Source: an uncultured Alteromonadaceae bacterium
GTDB lineage: Bacteria > Pseudomonadota > Gammaproteobacteria > Enterobacterales > Alteromonadaceae
DNA length: 64,000 bases
Assembly (NCBI GenBank): GCA_947494925.1
Contig: CANLWS010000005.1
Span: 62,001-126,000 of the forward strand
Direction of reading: 5' to 3'
How positions within the stretch are numbered: the stretch's first letter is position 1; every line of letters starts with the position of its first letter. A model generated the notes under the pieces. The model had not been told where the DNA came from. It did no database searches and saw only the letters and a program-made list of their open reading frames with translations. This document shows positions 1 to 9,302 of this stretch, piece after piece. The translations under genes and the position numbers were made by a program.

Positions 1-1
1 A

Positions 2-1327
2 CCAGTATTCGACCTGGTCACTCAGGAATTGGTTAAACCTTTTTACATAGCAGAAACGGTGACAAGGGCCTCGCCGTTAAAACTGCGCATGAATGAAGAT
101 CAAATCGATCAACAAAAAATTCATAGAAAACTGAGCATTCTTGAAAAAGAATTTGGAATGAAGTTTTTCGTGGCTAGTGAAAAAAGTCGGATTCAGTACA
201 ACTCTGATGGATCCAGTTTGCCACTCGAGGAAGGCAAGGTTGAATGGTATTTTCGCGCTAAAGACAATCCTGTGGAGACCTTTGGCACCTTGGGTAATCG
301 CAATGATGTGCACATCTATTTTGATCTTAAAGTGCATAATCAAAAGGGCGAATTTCTGGGATTTATCGGTGTAGGCAAAAGACTTGAAACTTTTTTGAAA
401 TCTTTCGATGATTTTAAACGCCAGTTTGGCTATGCCTTTGTCATTACAGATCATAATAATAATGTGGTCCTATCTTCGGACAAGTCACAGTTAGCTGACG
501 GCAAGCGAATTCTCAATCTTGCTCAGCTGGATTGGTACAAAAACGCTGTGAGTAATGGCATTGACACCAGTTCATTTAATAACAAAATAGTTCAGATTAA
601 TAACGCTGACTTTCTGATCGCGGAAGTACAATTACGCGCACTTAATTGGCGCTTGTATGTACTTAACCCTTTGCATCTGCGACAAGTTGAGAGTCTGGAA
701 AGCTATCTTTATCGATTGATCAATATCGCCCTGTTCATTTTAATATTTGCCATTTTAGGCAAATTTTTACTCAATTACGTGCAGTCAGAATTTGCTAAAA
801 AACACCAGAAGGATCCGCTCACCCAGTTGCCCAATCGCGCAAATCTGACATGGCGCTTCAATCAAATGCGGAAAAATCAGCAAGAAATCTGCACCGTTAT
901 TGTGGATATCGATCATTTTAAACAAATCAATGATAACTTTGGTCACGCTAAAGGAGACCTGATATTGCAGGAAGTAGCTAAAATCCTCAAATCACAGATA
1001 CGTGATCAAGATGCAATAGGCCGATGGGGAGGGGAAGAATTCGTCATGATCCTGGCAACATCTGATTTGCTGGTCGCTCAAGACGTTGCTGAACGAGCCC
1101 GAAGAGCCATATCTGACAAGCGCTATCTGGATGGCTCAGATTTAATTAAAGTCACTGCCAGTTTTGGTATAGCATTTAAAAAATCCGCTTATAAATTGGA
1201 AGATACTGTGACACTAGCCGATGACGCGCTTTACCAAGCCAAGAAAAACGGGCGCAATCAGGTCGTATTCAACCCTAGCAGCACAGGAAATGTTGAGAAT
1301 TACGAAAATTCACCTTCTCATGCATAG
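2..1327 (+). CDS. Sensor diguanylate cyclase (5' end outside window)
   Basis: Predicted membrane-bound enzyme that makes cyclic di-GMP from two GTP. The reading frame is open from the first bases of the window, with coherent residues before the first possible TTG at 29, so the true start lies upstream. The visible part holds the C-terminal half of a periplasmic Cache-like sensor domain, one transmembrane helix around position 720-780, and a C-terminal GGDEF domain with an intact GGEEF signature. An RDQD tetrapeptide five residues before it matches the allosteric inhibitory I-site (RxxD), so product feedback is likely. The ligand cannot be told from the sequence. The 3' end overlaps the convergent transporter gene by about 10 bp. 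Confidence 0.9.
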   Translation, partial: PVFDLVTQELVKPFYIAETVTRASPLKLRMNEDQIDQQKIHRKLSILEKEFGMKFFVASEKSRIQYNSDGSSLPLEEGKVEWYFRAKDNPVETFGTLGNRNDVHIYFDLKVHNQKGEFLGFIGVGKRLETFLKSFDDFKRQFGYAFVITDHNNNVVLSSDKSQLADGKRILNLAQLDWYKNAVSNGIDTSSFNNKIVQINNADFLIAEVQLRALNWRLYVLNPLHLRQVESLESYLYRLINIALFILIFAILGKFLLNYVQSEFAKKHQKDPLTQLPNRANLTWRFNQMRKNQQEICTVIVDIDHFKQINDNFGHAKGDLILQEVAKILKSQIRDQDAIGRWGGEEFVMILATSDLLVAQDVAERARRAISDKRYLDGSDLIKVTASFGIAFKKSAYKLEDTVTLADDALYQAKKNGRNQVVFNPSSTGNVENYENSPSHA

Positions 1328-2199
1328 CGTCGTTTTCGTGCTTTGATTAGCCCTGTGGTCAACCCCACGCCAAGAAGGATTAATGCCGCCCCAGCTAACA
1401 TGCCCGGTGTAAGTATTTCATCAAGGAACAGTATTCCCCATAACACACCAAAAACTGGCACAAGATACGCTACGGTTATCGCTTTTGCAGCCCCCACATT
1501 TGAGATCAATCTGAAGTACATTATGTAGGCGATAGCGGTACAGGCAATTCCCAAAATAATGACCTGCCACCAGGCTTCGTTGCTAGGCGGCACGTCTGGC
1601 CAGGTGACTATTGCCAGAGGTAGTAGAGCAAGAGCGGCAAATATCTGACTGCCAGTGGCAATGGCCAGTGTGTTCACTCCCACCAGTTTGCGTTTGGTAT
1701 AACTTGCTGCCAACCCATAACAAAAAGTAGCTGTCAGTGCTGCCAACAAAGGAAGCAACGAAAGTTCGCCGGTTAACCCGCTTCGTGCAACACTAATGAT
1801 GCCTACACCAATAAAGCCGGTTACCAAACCGAATATAGCCCATTTGGAAAGCTGATCTTTCAACCAAACGTAAGCCACTACTGCGCCAAACATGGGTGCT
1901 GTAGCATTTAGAATTGAACCCAAACCCGCCCCCAACGCAACCGTAGCATAACTAAACAGGCAAAATGGAATGGCGGTATTGACGAGTCCCACTATTAAAA
2001 TTGGCCACCAATTCTGCTTTAATCCTGATAATTGTTTACGCAGCAGAACCAAAGGCAGGAGAAACAACGCAGCTATTGCTGTCCTTGCCTCCACCAGAGC
2101 AATGGCGCCAAACTCAGGTGTGGCAGTCCGCATAAATAAAAAAGACATGCCCCAAATGGCACCCAATAAAGTGAGTTCTAACAAATCAGACAGTTTCAT
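1318..2199 (-). CDS. EamA/DMT-family transporter
   Basis: A 293-residue, very hydrophobic protein with about ten predicted membrane helices arranged as two EamA repeats, the usual size and layout of drug/metabolite transporters (RhaT/YdcZ-like superfamily). It should sit in the inner membrane and export or exchange a small metabolite; the substrate cannot be predicted. The N-terminal helix carries the family-typical G-A-I-W-G segment, and the C-terminus is short and basic (KARKRRYA). It lies just downstream of ogt on the same strand with only a 3-bp gap, so it may be read through from the ada/ogt operon. It converges on the diguanylate cyclase. Confidence 0.85.
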   Translation of the reverse strand: MKLSDLLELTLLGAIWGMSFLFMRTATPEFGAIALVEARTAIAALFLLPLVLLRKQLSGLKQNWWPILIVGLVNTAIPFCLFSYATVALGAGLGSILNATAPMFGAVVAYVWLKDQLSKWAIFGLVTGFIGVGIISVARSGLTGELSLLPLLAALTATFCYGLAASYTKRKLVGVNTLAIATGSQIFAALALLPLAIVTWPDVPPSNEAWWQVIILGIACTAIAYIMYFRLISNVGAAKAITVAYLVPVFGVLWGILFLDEILTPGMLAGAALILLGVGLTTGLIKARKRRYA

Positions 2200-2202
2200 T
2201 CT

Positions 2203-2679
2203 CTAAAACACCATCCCTTCTTGCGGGTTTTCCAGGTTCAACAACCATGACTTACGCTTAAGACCACCCGCATAGCCAGTTAGTGTGCCATTGGAGCCTA
2301 TAACCCGATGACATGGCACTATAATGGATATCGGATTTTTCCCATTCGCAGCGCCAACAGCCCTGACAGCTTTCGGATTATTCAACTGCACAGCAATATC
2401 CGAATAACTCTTTGTTTCTCCATAGGGAATACCCGCTAACTTCTTCCAAACCTGACGCTGAAAATTGGTTCCTTTTGGTGTTAAGGGCAATTGGAATTCT
2501 TTTCGTTTCCCATAGAAATATTCAATCAATTGTTGCTTACATTGTTCCGTAATTTGATTAGGACTTATCTCTTGTTGCGATTCCGCAAAATACACAGATT
2601 CCACACCGGTATCACTTGCACTTATTTCAACTGGTCCCAGAGGGGAGTCGAGATAATCAATGTATTGAGAAGTTTTCAT
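2203..2679 (-). CDS. ogt: Methylated-DNA-protein-cysteine methyltransferase
   Basis: Suicidal repair protein that transfers the alkyl group of O6-alkylguanine (and O4-alkylthymine) to its own cysteine. The active-site PCHRV motif is intact with Cys at residue 123 of the 158-residue product, followed by the family's G-Y-A-G-G-L-K-R-K segment. The frame stays open upstream to 2790, but the ATG at 2679 is the right start: a GGAG lies six bases before it, and this ATG overlaps the stop of the ada/alkA gene as ATGA, a translational-coupling arrangement. The N-terminal ribonuclease-like domain is present, so the length is normal for Ogt rather than for full-length Ada. Confidence 0.93.
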   Translation of the reverse strand: MKTSQYIDYLDSPLGPVEISASDTGVESVYFAESQQEISPNQITEQCKQQLIEYFYGKRKEFQLPLTPKGTNFQRQVWKKLAGIPYGETKSYSDIAVQLNNPKAVRAVGAANGKNPISIIVPCHRVIGSNGTLTGYAGGLKRKSWLLNLENPQEGMVF

Positions 2680-4028
2680 GCCATACTCCAAAGTTGAAAC
2701 GTTAAATAACTTCGCCAAGGTGTTGCCGCATCTGGGCAAATATCCTGCTGTTGTAATTGCTTCTTGATCACCAGGTCTGTGTCCAACCATATATCCGGCT
2801 CAGATTGTCCACGTAATTTCGCATAGGCCACTGTCCAGGGGCCAATCCCTTTTATAGATAGCCAATCTTCAAGCTGCTCTGTTTCTGGTTTTTGCATACA
2901 ATGTTGAGCGAAGGCTCTCAACGTTTCCCTGCGACTGCCAGGTATTTTCAGAAATTGCAGATCTGATTCAACGATTTTTTTCGGGGTAGGAAAAAAGAAC
3001 TTGTGTTCTTCTTTCTCTCCAAGTTCATGAGTCAATTGGGTAACCAGGTTTATCGCTGCCTTAACGGATATTTGTTGCCCGAGAATTGCCCGGCAACCAG
3101 CTTCAAAGGGATGCCAGACACCTGGGATCCTTATACCACTCAGGAGATTAGTATGATTAATTCCCGCCGCGGAGAGTCCTTTCAAAATAATCTCAGGATC
3201 AGCATCCAGGTCAAACATTCGTCTGATTTGATTAGAGACCAATTTGATACTGGTGATATCAGAAATTACAAGATCGACATCCAGGGAACTCATTTTTTCA
3301 TTATAGGTAGCGGTGAAAGTTCCTTTCGCAGAACCAAGACTAAATGTTCTTGAGTAGCTTTCTGAGGTCACATCTTCGACCCCTTGGATGGCTCGCACTG
3401 CCAGAAAATCCCGAAGGTGCTGCCAGTTGTAAGGAGGCCTGAAAGCGAGTCTGAGTTGCAACTTTTCTTCTGACCCAGGTTTATTTTGACGAATTTGCCT
3501 GGGTGTTAGGTCCAAATTGTTACGTAGGGTTTCCTGTAGCCTTCGAGCCGAGCTGAATCCGCTGGCTTGCGCTACTTGCTCAATCGATAAGGAAGATTGA
3601 TGCAACAGCTGCTTGGCGAACAATAACTTTTCATATAATTGGTATTTTTTCGGCCCGATACCTAGTTTACGGTTGAACAAATCTCTGAAGTAGCGATCTG
3701 ATATCCCTAACCGTTCTGCAATTTTTTCCAGCGGCAGTTCAGGATTCTGGTTGATCAGTTTAATTCCCCGTTCCACTGTAGTGTCAACCCCTTTCCAGGC
3801 AAATGACTGAGGAGCACTATCCGGTCGACAGCGCAGGCAAGGACGATATCCTGCTTGCATGGCAAGCTGCGCCATCGTGAAATATTCCACATTTTTTTCC
3901 ATTGGAGATGGCGCTGGACAAATGGGACGACAAAAAATACCGGTACTTTTTACGGCCACAAAGAATTTTCCGTCAAATCTGGCGTCACGAGCGATTCTGG
4001 CTTGATGATAAGTTTGTAAATTGTCCAT
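2676..4028 (-). CDS. Ada metal-binding/AraC domain fused to AlkA glycosylase
   Basis: Bifunctional adaptive-response protein of 450 residues. Residues 1-75 form the Ada N-terminal zinc domain with the four cysteine ligands C33, C37, C64 and C67, which in E. coli Ada repairs methylphosphotriesters and switches the protein into an activator. Residues about 85-180 are an AraC helix-turn-helix. The rest is AlkA: the N-terminal domain, then the HhH-GPD fold with KGIGPWT and an LDTDL stretch carrying the expected catalytic Asp, ending in the PWRSY motif. It should both sense alkylation and excise 3-methylpurines. Followed by ogt with ATGA overlap. The Ada methyltransferase half is absent and is supplied by the separate ogt gene. 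Confidence 0.92.
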   Translation of the reverse strand: MDNLQTYHQARIARDARFDGKFFVAVKSTGIFCRPICPAPSPMEKNVEYFTMAQLAMQAGYRPCLRCRPDSAPQSFAWKGVDTTVERGIKLINQNPELPLEKIAERLGISDRYFRDLFNRKLGIGPKKYQLYEKLLFAKQLLHQSSLSIEQVAQASGFSSARRLQETLRNNLDLTPRQIRQNKPGSEEKLQLRLAFRPPYNWQHLRDFLAVRAIQGVEDVTSESYSRTFSLGSAKGTFTATYNEKMSSLDVDLVISDITSIKLVSNQIRRMFDLDADPEIILKGLSAAGINHTNLLSGIRIPGVWHPFEAGCRAILGQQISVKAAINLVTQLTHELGEKEEHKFFFPTPKKIVESDLQFLKIPGSRRETLRAFAQHCMQKPETEQLEDWLSIKGIGPWTVAYAKLRGQSEPDIWLDTDLVIKKQLQQQDICPDAATPWRSYLTFQLWSMA

Positions 4029-4434
4029 AAAATAATTTAACCACAGAAGATTAACATCAAGTCTACGCCCAAAAAGAGATAAAAGTGCGCGGAATTCGGA
4101 ACTGTTTAACGATTGAAACTTTGCAGTTGATCACAGGGGCATGAAAAGTGGATAATCTAATATAGCGTGTTGATCTTTGCTGTGTATTTTTGCAGCTGTA
4201 TGCAATTTAGACAAAGTGAGTGCTTTAAGGTCTAGTGGGCCTACATCGAAAGCATGCAAGGTAGTATAAATTGCACACGAGCGCTGCCCGAAGGGTTTGT
4301 CCTCTAAGCGCTTATGTTTAGAACAAAATTCGTGCAGCAAAGATTAATTCGCTCTAAATAATAATATAAATAATTTTGGGACAGAGACGCATGCAGGATT
4401 TGAGCAGTATAGTGAGCGGTAAGGGCTTGATTTT
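4029..4434. other. 406-bp gap without a recognised gene
   Basis: Intergenic stretch between the divergent ada/alkA and serine-hydrolase genes. It must hold both promoters, but no convincing -35/-10 pair stands out; AT-rich TAATATAA-like segments occur near 4150 and 4360. A 69-codon open frame on the minus strand (4131-4340) resembles no family I can name. The surrounding bases look more structured than a plain spacer and may be a dispersed repeat, which I cannot test here. Confidence 0.4.
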
Positions 4435-5598
4435 ATGTTGAAGCTTGTTCACTTTGTCACTGTGATCATGTTTGTAAGCATGGCAAGTGCATACGCAAAC
4501 GATCGTTTGTGGCTGCAGACTCATGCTGAAAGAGTGCGCCAACAGGCCATTAAACATAATATCCCAGGTTATATACTTGTCTATTTGGAAAAAGGTCAAC
4601 CTGCCACTATTTATCGCTACGGTAAAACAGAAAGGAACGGCGAAGCGATTGATAAGAATACGGTTTTCAGGTTAGCGTCAGTCTCCAAAACGTTCACAGC
4701 AATGCTTATGGCAAAAATGGTCGAAAGCAAACGACTTGATTGGCAGACATCTCTTTCTACTCTTGCACCAGACTATGGTTTCAGTCAGGCCGGCCTGGAT
4801 AAAATGACTTTAACCCATTTGGTCAGTCAATCCAGCGGATTTATGCCCAATGCATACGACAATCTGATTGAAGCAAATTATTCGGTAAAAAGAGTTCTGA
4901 ATATGCTGGCAGATTTGGAACCAGTCTGTTCACCCGGACAATGTTATACCTATCAAAATGCATTGTTCGGCGTTATTGAAGACTATTTTTCCGCGCAACA
5001 AAGCAGCTTTAATGTTGAATTGGAAAGACAGGTTATTAAACCTCTTGGTATGCCCAACGCCAGTGCGGGTAAAGCAGCGCTTTTATCTTCACAAAAATGG
5101 GCAAAACCTCATATTGCTATAACTCGCTCTAAATGGCGCAAAGGCAGCGTCAATACCAACTACTATCGCTTTTCACCGGCGGCTGGTGTCAATGCCAGTA
5201 TTAAAGATATGGAAGTGTGGCTTAGAGCCATGCTTGGAGAATACCCTCAGCAGGTAAGTCCTTCGTTAGTATCCACTCTGACGACTCCCAAAGTTAAGAC
5301 CAAACGTGAATTAAACAGACGGGAATGGCGTGAGCACTTGCAAGATGCCTACTATGGGCTTGGCTGGCGTGTATACGACTTTGATGGCTACAAGCTAAAT
5401 TATCACGGTGGCTGGGTAAAAGGTTATCGTGCAGATGTGGCATTTGCCCCTGACCAGGAGGTTGGTTACGCCATGCTTATGAATGCGGAATCCAATCTAA
5501 TTAATGGATTTTCAGCGGCATTCTGGGAAGCATACTTTGAGCACTATAAGAAAAATAATTCAGTTGTGAGCTTATTGAATCAGGTAAGCGATGAATAA
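4435..5598 (+). CDS. Serine hydrolase, beta-lactamase/AmpC-like family
   Basis: Secreted penicillin-recognising-fold hydrolase of 387 residues. A signal peptide covers about residues 1-21 (hydrophobic core ending A-S-A-Y-A). The three catalytic motifs are visible: S82-V-S-K85, Y173-Q-N175, and H324-G-G326 at the place of the KTG box. This set is typical of class C-like esterases, D-aminopeptidases and PBP4-like carboxypeptidases rather than true resistance enzymes, so the substrate is open. The last 27 bases overlap the convergent acyltransferase gene. A weak AAGG precedes the ATG at 4435. Confidence 0.85.
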   Translation: MLKLVHFVTVIMFVSMASAYANDRLWLQTHAERVRQQAIKHNIPGYILVYLEKGQPATIYRYGKTERNGEAIDKNTVFRLASVSKTFTAMLMAKMVESKRLDWQTSLSTLAPDYGFSQAGLDKMTLTHLVSQSSGFMPNAYDNLIEANYSVKRVLNMLADLEPVCSPGQCYTYQNALFGVIEDYFSAQQSSFNVELERQVIKPLGMPNASAGKAALLSSQKWAKPHIAITRSKWRKGSVNTNYYRFSPAAGVNASIKDMEVWLRAMLGEYPQQVSPSLVSTLTTPKVKTKRELNRREWREHLQDAYYGLGWRVYDFDGYKLNYHGGWVKGYRADVAFAPDQEVGYAMLMNAESNLINGFSAAFWEAYFEHYKKNNSVVSLLNQVSDE

Positions 5599-6330
5599 AA
5601 GCACAGCATAAACCACGACCTGATGAATCAGGTAAAACCACAGAGAATACCTACCCAACCAAATAACAGGTCTCATCCAGCCCGCTGGAGGGCGATGAAG
5701 TTCAGGAACCTTGAGCATATGAGCTAACCCCATACCCAGCAAAAACACACCAAACCAAGGGATCAGGGGTATGTAATCTATTGAACGAGGCCTTTCACTC
5801 ATGAGCCCAGTGATGTAGAAAAGTGGTTCAGGAAATATGCCCGAATTGGGTGTTATGGCCGCCACAGCAATGATTACAAGTCCAGGTATAACCAACCAGA
5901 ACTTCAGAGCCCTGAACAACGGTGCAAAAATTATAGTTGCTGCAAAGAAATGAATGACACCAAATCTGACAAACCTGTCGGGCATTGCAATGTACGTCAC
6001 TATGGTAATAGCCAACGCGATGACAGCCAATTTAAAGGCTCGACGCAATAGTCTATCCCACCTAATTCCTTTTGTTGTACTTAGAATAAACGCCATACCG
6101 GATACAAGAACAAATGTTCCTAATCCAAGGTGTTGATAAATTTGCCAAAATGTATGTTTAGTCCATTGAGTATCAACCAAACCAACAGTGTAAAGATTGT
6201 ATACAGAATGAAATATGGGCATGCTAAGGCAAGCCATTCCACGGGTAAAATCTAAGCCATGTAGCCGTCCGGACGAATTTGCGCCAGCTGAAGTGTTAGC
6301 GAATGTATTGCTATCAATAATTGAATTCAC
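5572..6330 (-). CDS. DUF1624/heparan-alpha-glucosaminide N-acetyltransferase-like membrane protein
   Basis: Integral membrane protein of 252 residues with about seven or eight helices. The N-terminal R-L-H-G-L-D-F-T-R-G followed shortly by a conserved His (M-P-I-F-H) is the signature of the DUF1624/HGSNAT-like acyltransferases, which move acyl groups across the membrane onto glycans. The bacterial acceptor is generally unknown. It is followed after a short gap by speA on the same strand, and its 3' end overlaps the convergent serine-hydrolase gene. Function beyond the family is inference. Confidence 0.75.
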   Translation of the reverse strand: MNSIIDSNTFANTSAGANSSGRLHGLDFTRGMACLSMPIFHSVYNLYTVGLVDTQWTKHTFWQIYQHLGLGTFVLVSGMAFILSTTKGIRWDRLLRRAFKLAVIALAITIVTYIAMPDRFVRFGVIHFFAATIIFAPLFRALKFWLVIPGLVIIAVAAITPNSGIFPEPLFYITGLMSERPRSIDYIPLIPWFGVFLLGMGLAHMLKVPELHRPPAGWMRPVIWLGRYSLWFYLIHQVVVYAVLLFIAYLIQ

Positions 6331-6358
6331 CTTTTATCAGACCGGGCCAATACAACTA

Positions 6359-8284
6359 TTATTCTCGGCTTTTTAAGTAAGTATAACCTTTCAGACAGTT
6401 CTCATAAAAATCTGTCCAACGCACACCCTCTCTTGGTTTTATATTTCCCTCGGCGATATTTTTATCAATTAGCCGCTTTACCGTCTGCGCCATTGTATTT
6501 GGGTGGTACTGCATGATTGACAACACATCGTTGACGGAAGACCCATCAATGACTTCTTCGATGTAAAAATCTTCCGGATCATCGTCATAAGCATATATAT
6601 GGACTTCGTTAAGCCGCCCGAATAAATTGTGCATGTCGCCCATAACGTCTTGATAAGCACCGGTTAAAAATAGTCCCAGATAATAGTGTTCGTTGGGCTT
6701 CAATTTGTGCATGGGCAAGACATCTGAGATCCCTTGTCCCAAAACAAACTGGTCAATTTTCCCGTCACTGTCACAGGTAATATCCACCAATGAGCAGTTT
6801 ACCGTTGGTTTTTCATTCATCCGGGTCAATGGCATAACAGGCAGGACCTGATCAATTGCCCATGTGTCTGCAGCGGATTGAAACACGGAAAAATTACATA
6901 AGTATTGGGATGAAAGGTTGTAATCCAGCTCTTGCATCTCTTCTGGAACAAACTCAGCATCTTCCATTCGTTGCTGCAGTTTCACCATAATCTGCCAATA
7001 CAAGGTTTCTATTTTGGCCAACTCCTCCAGACTCACCACACGCAATTTAAACGCATCCATAGCCTGTTCTTTCCACTGGGATGCGTCGTTGAAAATTTCT
7101 TGCAGGTTATTCTGTTTGTCCACACCAAACGCGAGGTCACGCATATTAGTAACGAATATGTGTTCGCCCTCTTTGACTTCGGTTTGAACTTCCACGCTAT
7201 TTGCACGAATTTCACCCACCACTTCTGTCACAACGCAACTATGGTGTGCGGTAATGGCACGCCCGCTTTCGCTGACTAAATTAGGGTGTGGGACCTGTTC
7301 AAGATCACAGACTTCCTTCATTCCAAACACGACATCTGCGACGTATTCATCCATGCTGTAGTTGCGGGAAGATTCACTGGTGGACTTGGTTCCATCATAA
7401 TCGATGCCTAACCCTCCCCCGACATCCACATAATCAAGTTCAAAACCCATTCTGAACAATTCAGCATAGATACGCGCACCTTCATTGACCGCTTCTTTGA
7501 TGGCACGTATGTCTGTCAACTGGCTGCCAATATGAAAATGAAGAAGCTTGAAACTCTCTCGCATATCATGTTGCTCGAGGTAGCGGGCTGCACTGATAAT
7601 TTCAGATATTGTAAGTCCGAATTTGGCTCTGTCTCCGCCTGATCCCTCCCATTTTCCGCGGCCTTTAACTGTCATTTTGCTGCGTAAGCCAATGGACGGA
7701 GAAACTTCAAGTTCTTTGGCGAGTTTCACCAGCATTACCAGCTCAGAATATTTTTCGATGACGATAATGATCTTGCGGCCAAGTTTAGTAGCCAGTAGGG
7801 CAAGCCTCAGAAATTCTTCATCTTTATAACCATTTAATATGGTAAGCGCACCTTCATTGGTATTATAAGCCAGAGCAGTGAGCAGCTCTGCTTTGGAACC
7901 AGCTTCCAGGCCAAATTCATAGGGTTGACCCGCCTCTACTATCTCCTCTACCACTTCGCGCATCTGGTTTACTTTGACCGGATAAACCCCCATATAACGA
8001 GCTTTATATTCTGCTTCGTTTATGGTTCTGTTGAACGTTTCATTCAGCATGGATACCTGTGAACGAAGCACATCATGGAACCTGACTACAACTGGGAACT
8101 GAATTCCTTCCTGCTTGATTTCATCTATGACGGATTTGAAATCAATGCGCATGTCCTTGTTATTCAGATCAGGAGTAACATGCAAATTACCGTTGTTTCC
8201 GATTTCAAAATATCCGCTACCCCAGCGGTTCACTCCGTAGAGCTTTTCAGCGTCTTCAATTGTCCAGGACTCAGAATTATTCAA
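6359..8284 (-). CDS. speA: Biosynthetic arginine decarboxylase
   Basis: PLP- and Mg-dependent decarboxylation of arginine to agmatine, the first step of the agmatine route to putrescine and spermidine. The protein has the full length of the SpeA family. It carries the PLP-lysine segment YPVKVNQM (Lys near residue 104), the glycine-rich VDVGGGLGIDYDGT phosphate-binding loop and the conserved SESGRAI. The start is non-canonical: no ATG lies near the N-terminus and a stop (TAG) lies immediately upstream of a TTG at 8299. A GAGGA at 8293-8297 instead favours the TTG at 8284 (8-base spacer) or 8287 (5-base spacer). No agmatine-processing gene is next to it. Confidence 0.93.
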   Translation of the reverse strand: MNNSESWTIEDAEKLYGVNRWGSGYFEIGNNGNLHVTPDLNNKDMRIDFKSVIDEIKQEGIQFPVVVRFHDVLRSQVSMLNETFNRTINEAEYKARYMGVYPVKVNQMREVVEEIVEAGQPYEFGLEAGSKAELLTALAYNTNEGALTILNGYKDEEFLRLALLATKLGRKIIIVIEKYSELVMLVKLAKELEVSPSIGLRSKMTVKGRGKWEGSGGDRAKFGLTISEIISAARYLEQHDMRESFKLLHFHIGSQLTDIRAIKEAVNEGARIYAELFRMGFELDYVDVGGGLGIDYDGTKSTSESSRNYSMDEYVADVVFGMKEVCDLEQVPHPNLVSESGRAITAHHSCVVTEVVGEIRANSVEVQTEVKEGEHIFVTNMRDLAFGVDKQNNLQEIFNDASQWKEQAMDAFKLRVVSLEELAKIETLYWQIMVKLQQRMEDAEFVPEEMQELDYNLSSQYLCNFSVFQSAADTWAIDQVLPVMPLTRMNEKPTVNCSLVDITCDSDGKIDQFVLGQGISDVLPMHKLKPNEHYYLGLFLTGAYQDVMGDMHNLFGRLNEVHIYAYDDDPEDFYIEEVIDGSSVNDVLSIMQYHPNTMAQTVKRLIDKNIAEGNIKPREGVRWTDFYENCLKGYTYLKSRE

Positions 8285-8463
8285 CAACGTTTTCCTCAAC
8301 TAAATTTTTGTACGTAGGCACTTAAATTAAATGCATACCCAAGATAAAAATATCAACTTCTTGTGATGGTGATTTGTCAGATGCGTTCTGTTGACGACAT
8401 CGCCTGTAAACGGACTTGGTATTATAGTTTCTGATTGGTTAAAGCGCAGCTGAAATTCCACTC

Positions 8464-8483
8464 AGTTCTAACCAAATAGAACT
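8464..8483. promoter_or_regulatory. Inverted repeat AGTTCTA-N6-TAGAACT
   Basis: Perfect 7-bp dyad with a 6-base spacer in the 220-bp gap between the XRE regulator gene and speA. There is no T-run after it, so a protein-binding site near the speA promoter is more likely than a terminator. The binding factor is unknown. Confidence 0.35.
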
Positions 8484-8506
8484 ATTTACAGCTAAATGAG
8501 TGTATC

Positions 8507-8725
8507 TCAATCCAGTGGTACATACTCAAATACCTGATCAAGCGGCTTGCCGAACACCCTGGCTATTTTAAACGCGACTTCCAACGAAGGAGAATATTTG
8601 CCTTTCTCGATTGCCATAATGGTTTGCCTGGTTACACCAACTAAATCAGCAAGCTGTTGCTGTGTCATTTCATCGGAAAAAAACCGATGCTCTCTAACTC
8701 TGTTTTTGATCGACATGTCCGACAA
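8507..8725 (-). CDS. XRE-family helix-turn-helix regulator (YgzD-type)
   Basis: A 72-residue DNA-binding protein made almost entirely of one HTH_3 domain (TQQQLADLVGVTRQTI followed by E-K-G-K-Y-S-P-S-L), the typical small Cro-like regulator. A TTG at 8725 is taken as the start because a strong GGAGAGGA lies six bases upstream; the ATG three codons further in is less well placed. The gene begins one base after the stop of the membrane-protein gene, so the two are one operon. Pairs of a small XRE regulator with a four-helix membrane protein are common, and the regulator usually controls its own operon. Confidence 0.88.
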   Translation of the reverse strand: MSDMSIKNRVREHRFFSDEMTQQQLADLVGVTRQTIMAIEKGKYSPSLEVAFKIARVFGKPLDQVFEYVPLD

Positions 8726-8726
8726 A

Positions 8727-9194
8727 CTAATATCCTCTCCGATAAAGCACTACCTGGCCTGCAAACCTGACGATTTCGGAAATTATCAAACTAAACAGGA
8801 GTATATGTGACTTCAACATTGGAATTTGCAGAGAACTTTCTGAAGTGAATTGTGGATTAAATTCTACAATGACCATATGCCCCAAGCCAAACACGACACC
8901 AATTACCAGTACGCTATAGCCATAATTATTTGCTTTGAGGGCGATAAGTTTGTCTCGTTCATCCGCGCCCATTTCCGCTGCCTTACGATTCGTTGCAGCT
9001 AGCATTGAATGAAATACAGCTTCAACAATGGAGATTAAAACAACTGTTTTTATCGCAAGATATGCCACTGCCTGACGAACGTCATTTTCTGGAAGATTAT
9101 TCAAATCTACCAGTTGAATAAAATAGTATCCGAATATCAGGACAGTGCTAACCAGCGAGATCCATGCGCTTTTTTCTTTAAATGACATTTCCAC
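8727..9194 (-). CDS. Four-helix membrane protein of unknown function
   Basis: A 155-residue inner-membrane protein with four clear hydrophobic helices (about residues 8-30, 42-66, 92-113 and 128-150) and a charged cytoplasmic loop between helices 2 and 3 (ATNRKAAEMGADERDKLI). The DERD loop resembles DUF2178-type proteins that are paired with small XRE regulators, but I do not name the family with certainty. The start is GTG at 9194 with AAAGG nine bases before; an ATG two codons downstream is the alternative. The leader carries an inverted repeat that includes this ribosome-binding site. Confidence 0.7.
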   Translation of the reverse strand: MEMSFKEKSAWISLVSTVLIFGYYFIQLVDLNNLPENDVRQAVAYLAIKTVVLISIVEAVFHSMLAATNRKAAEMGADERDKLIALKANNYGYSVLVIGVVFGLGHMVIVEFNPQFTSESSLQIPMLKSHILLFSLIISEIVRFAGQVVLYRRGY

Positions 9195-9199
9195 AATGA

Positions 9200-9228
9200 T
9201 TTACCTTTTGCAATTTATGAAAGGTAAA
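9200..9228 (-). promoter_or_regulatory. Leader dyad TTTACCTTT-N11-AAAGGTAAA
   Basis: Perfect 9-bp inverted repeat just before the membrane-protein/XRE operon. On the minus strand one arm contains the AAAGG that would serve as ribosome-binding site, so the repeat could be an operator for the XRE protein, or an RNA stem that hides the site. The sequence alone does not decide. Confidence 0.45.
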
Positions 9229-9302
9229 AGTAAATCACAGCAAACTTCATGTCAAATTTATTTAACATTGAGTAAGTAATACTGTTCTAAATGTTTAGTT
9301 TT

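Noticed and set aside
4435-5598. Serine hydrolase as a true resistance beta-lactamase
   Set aside because: The motifs fit the broader class C-like family (H-G-G in place of KTG), and no AmpR-type regulator is adjacent.
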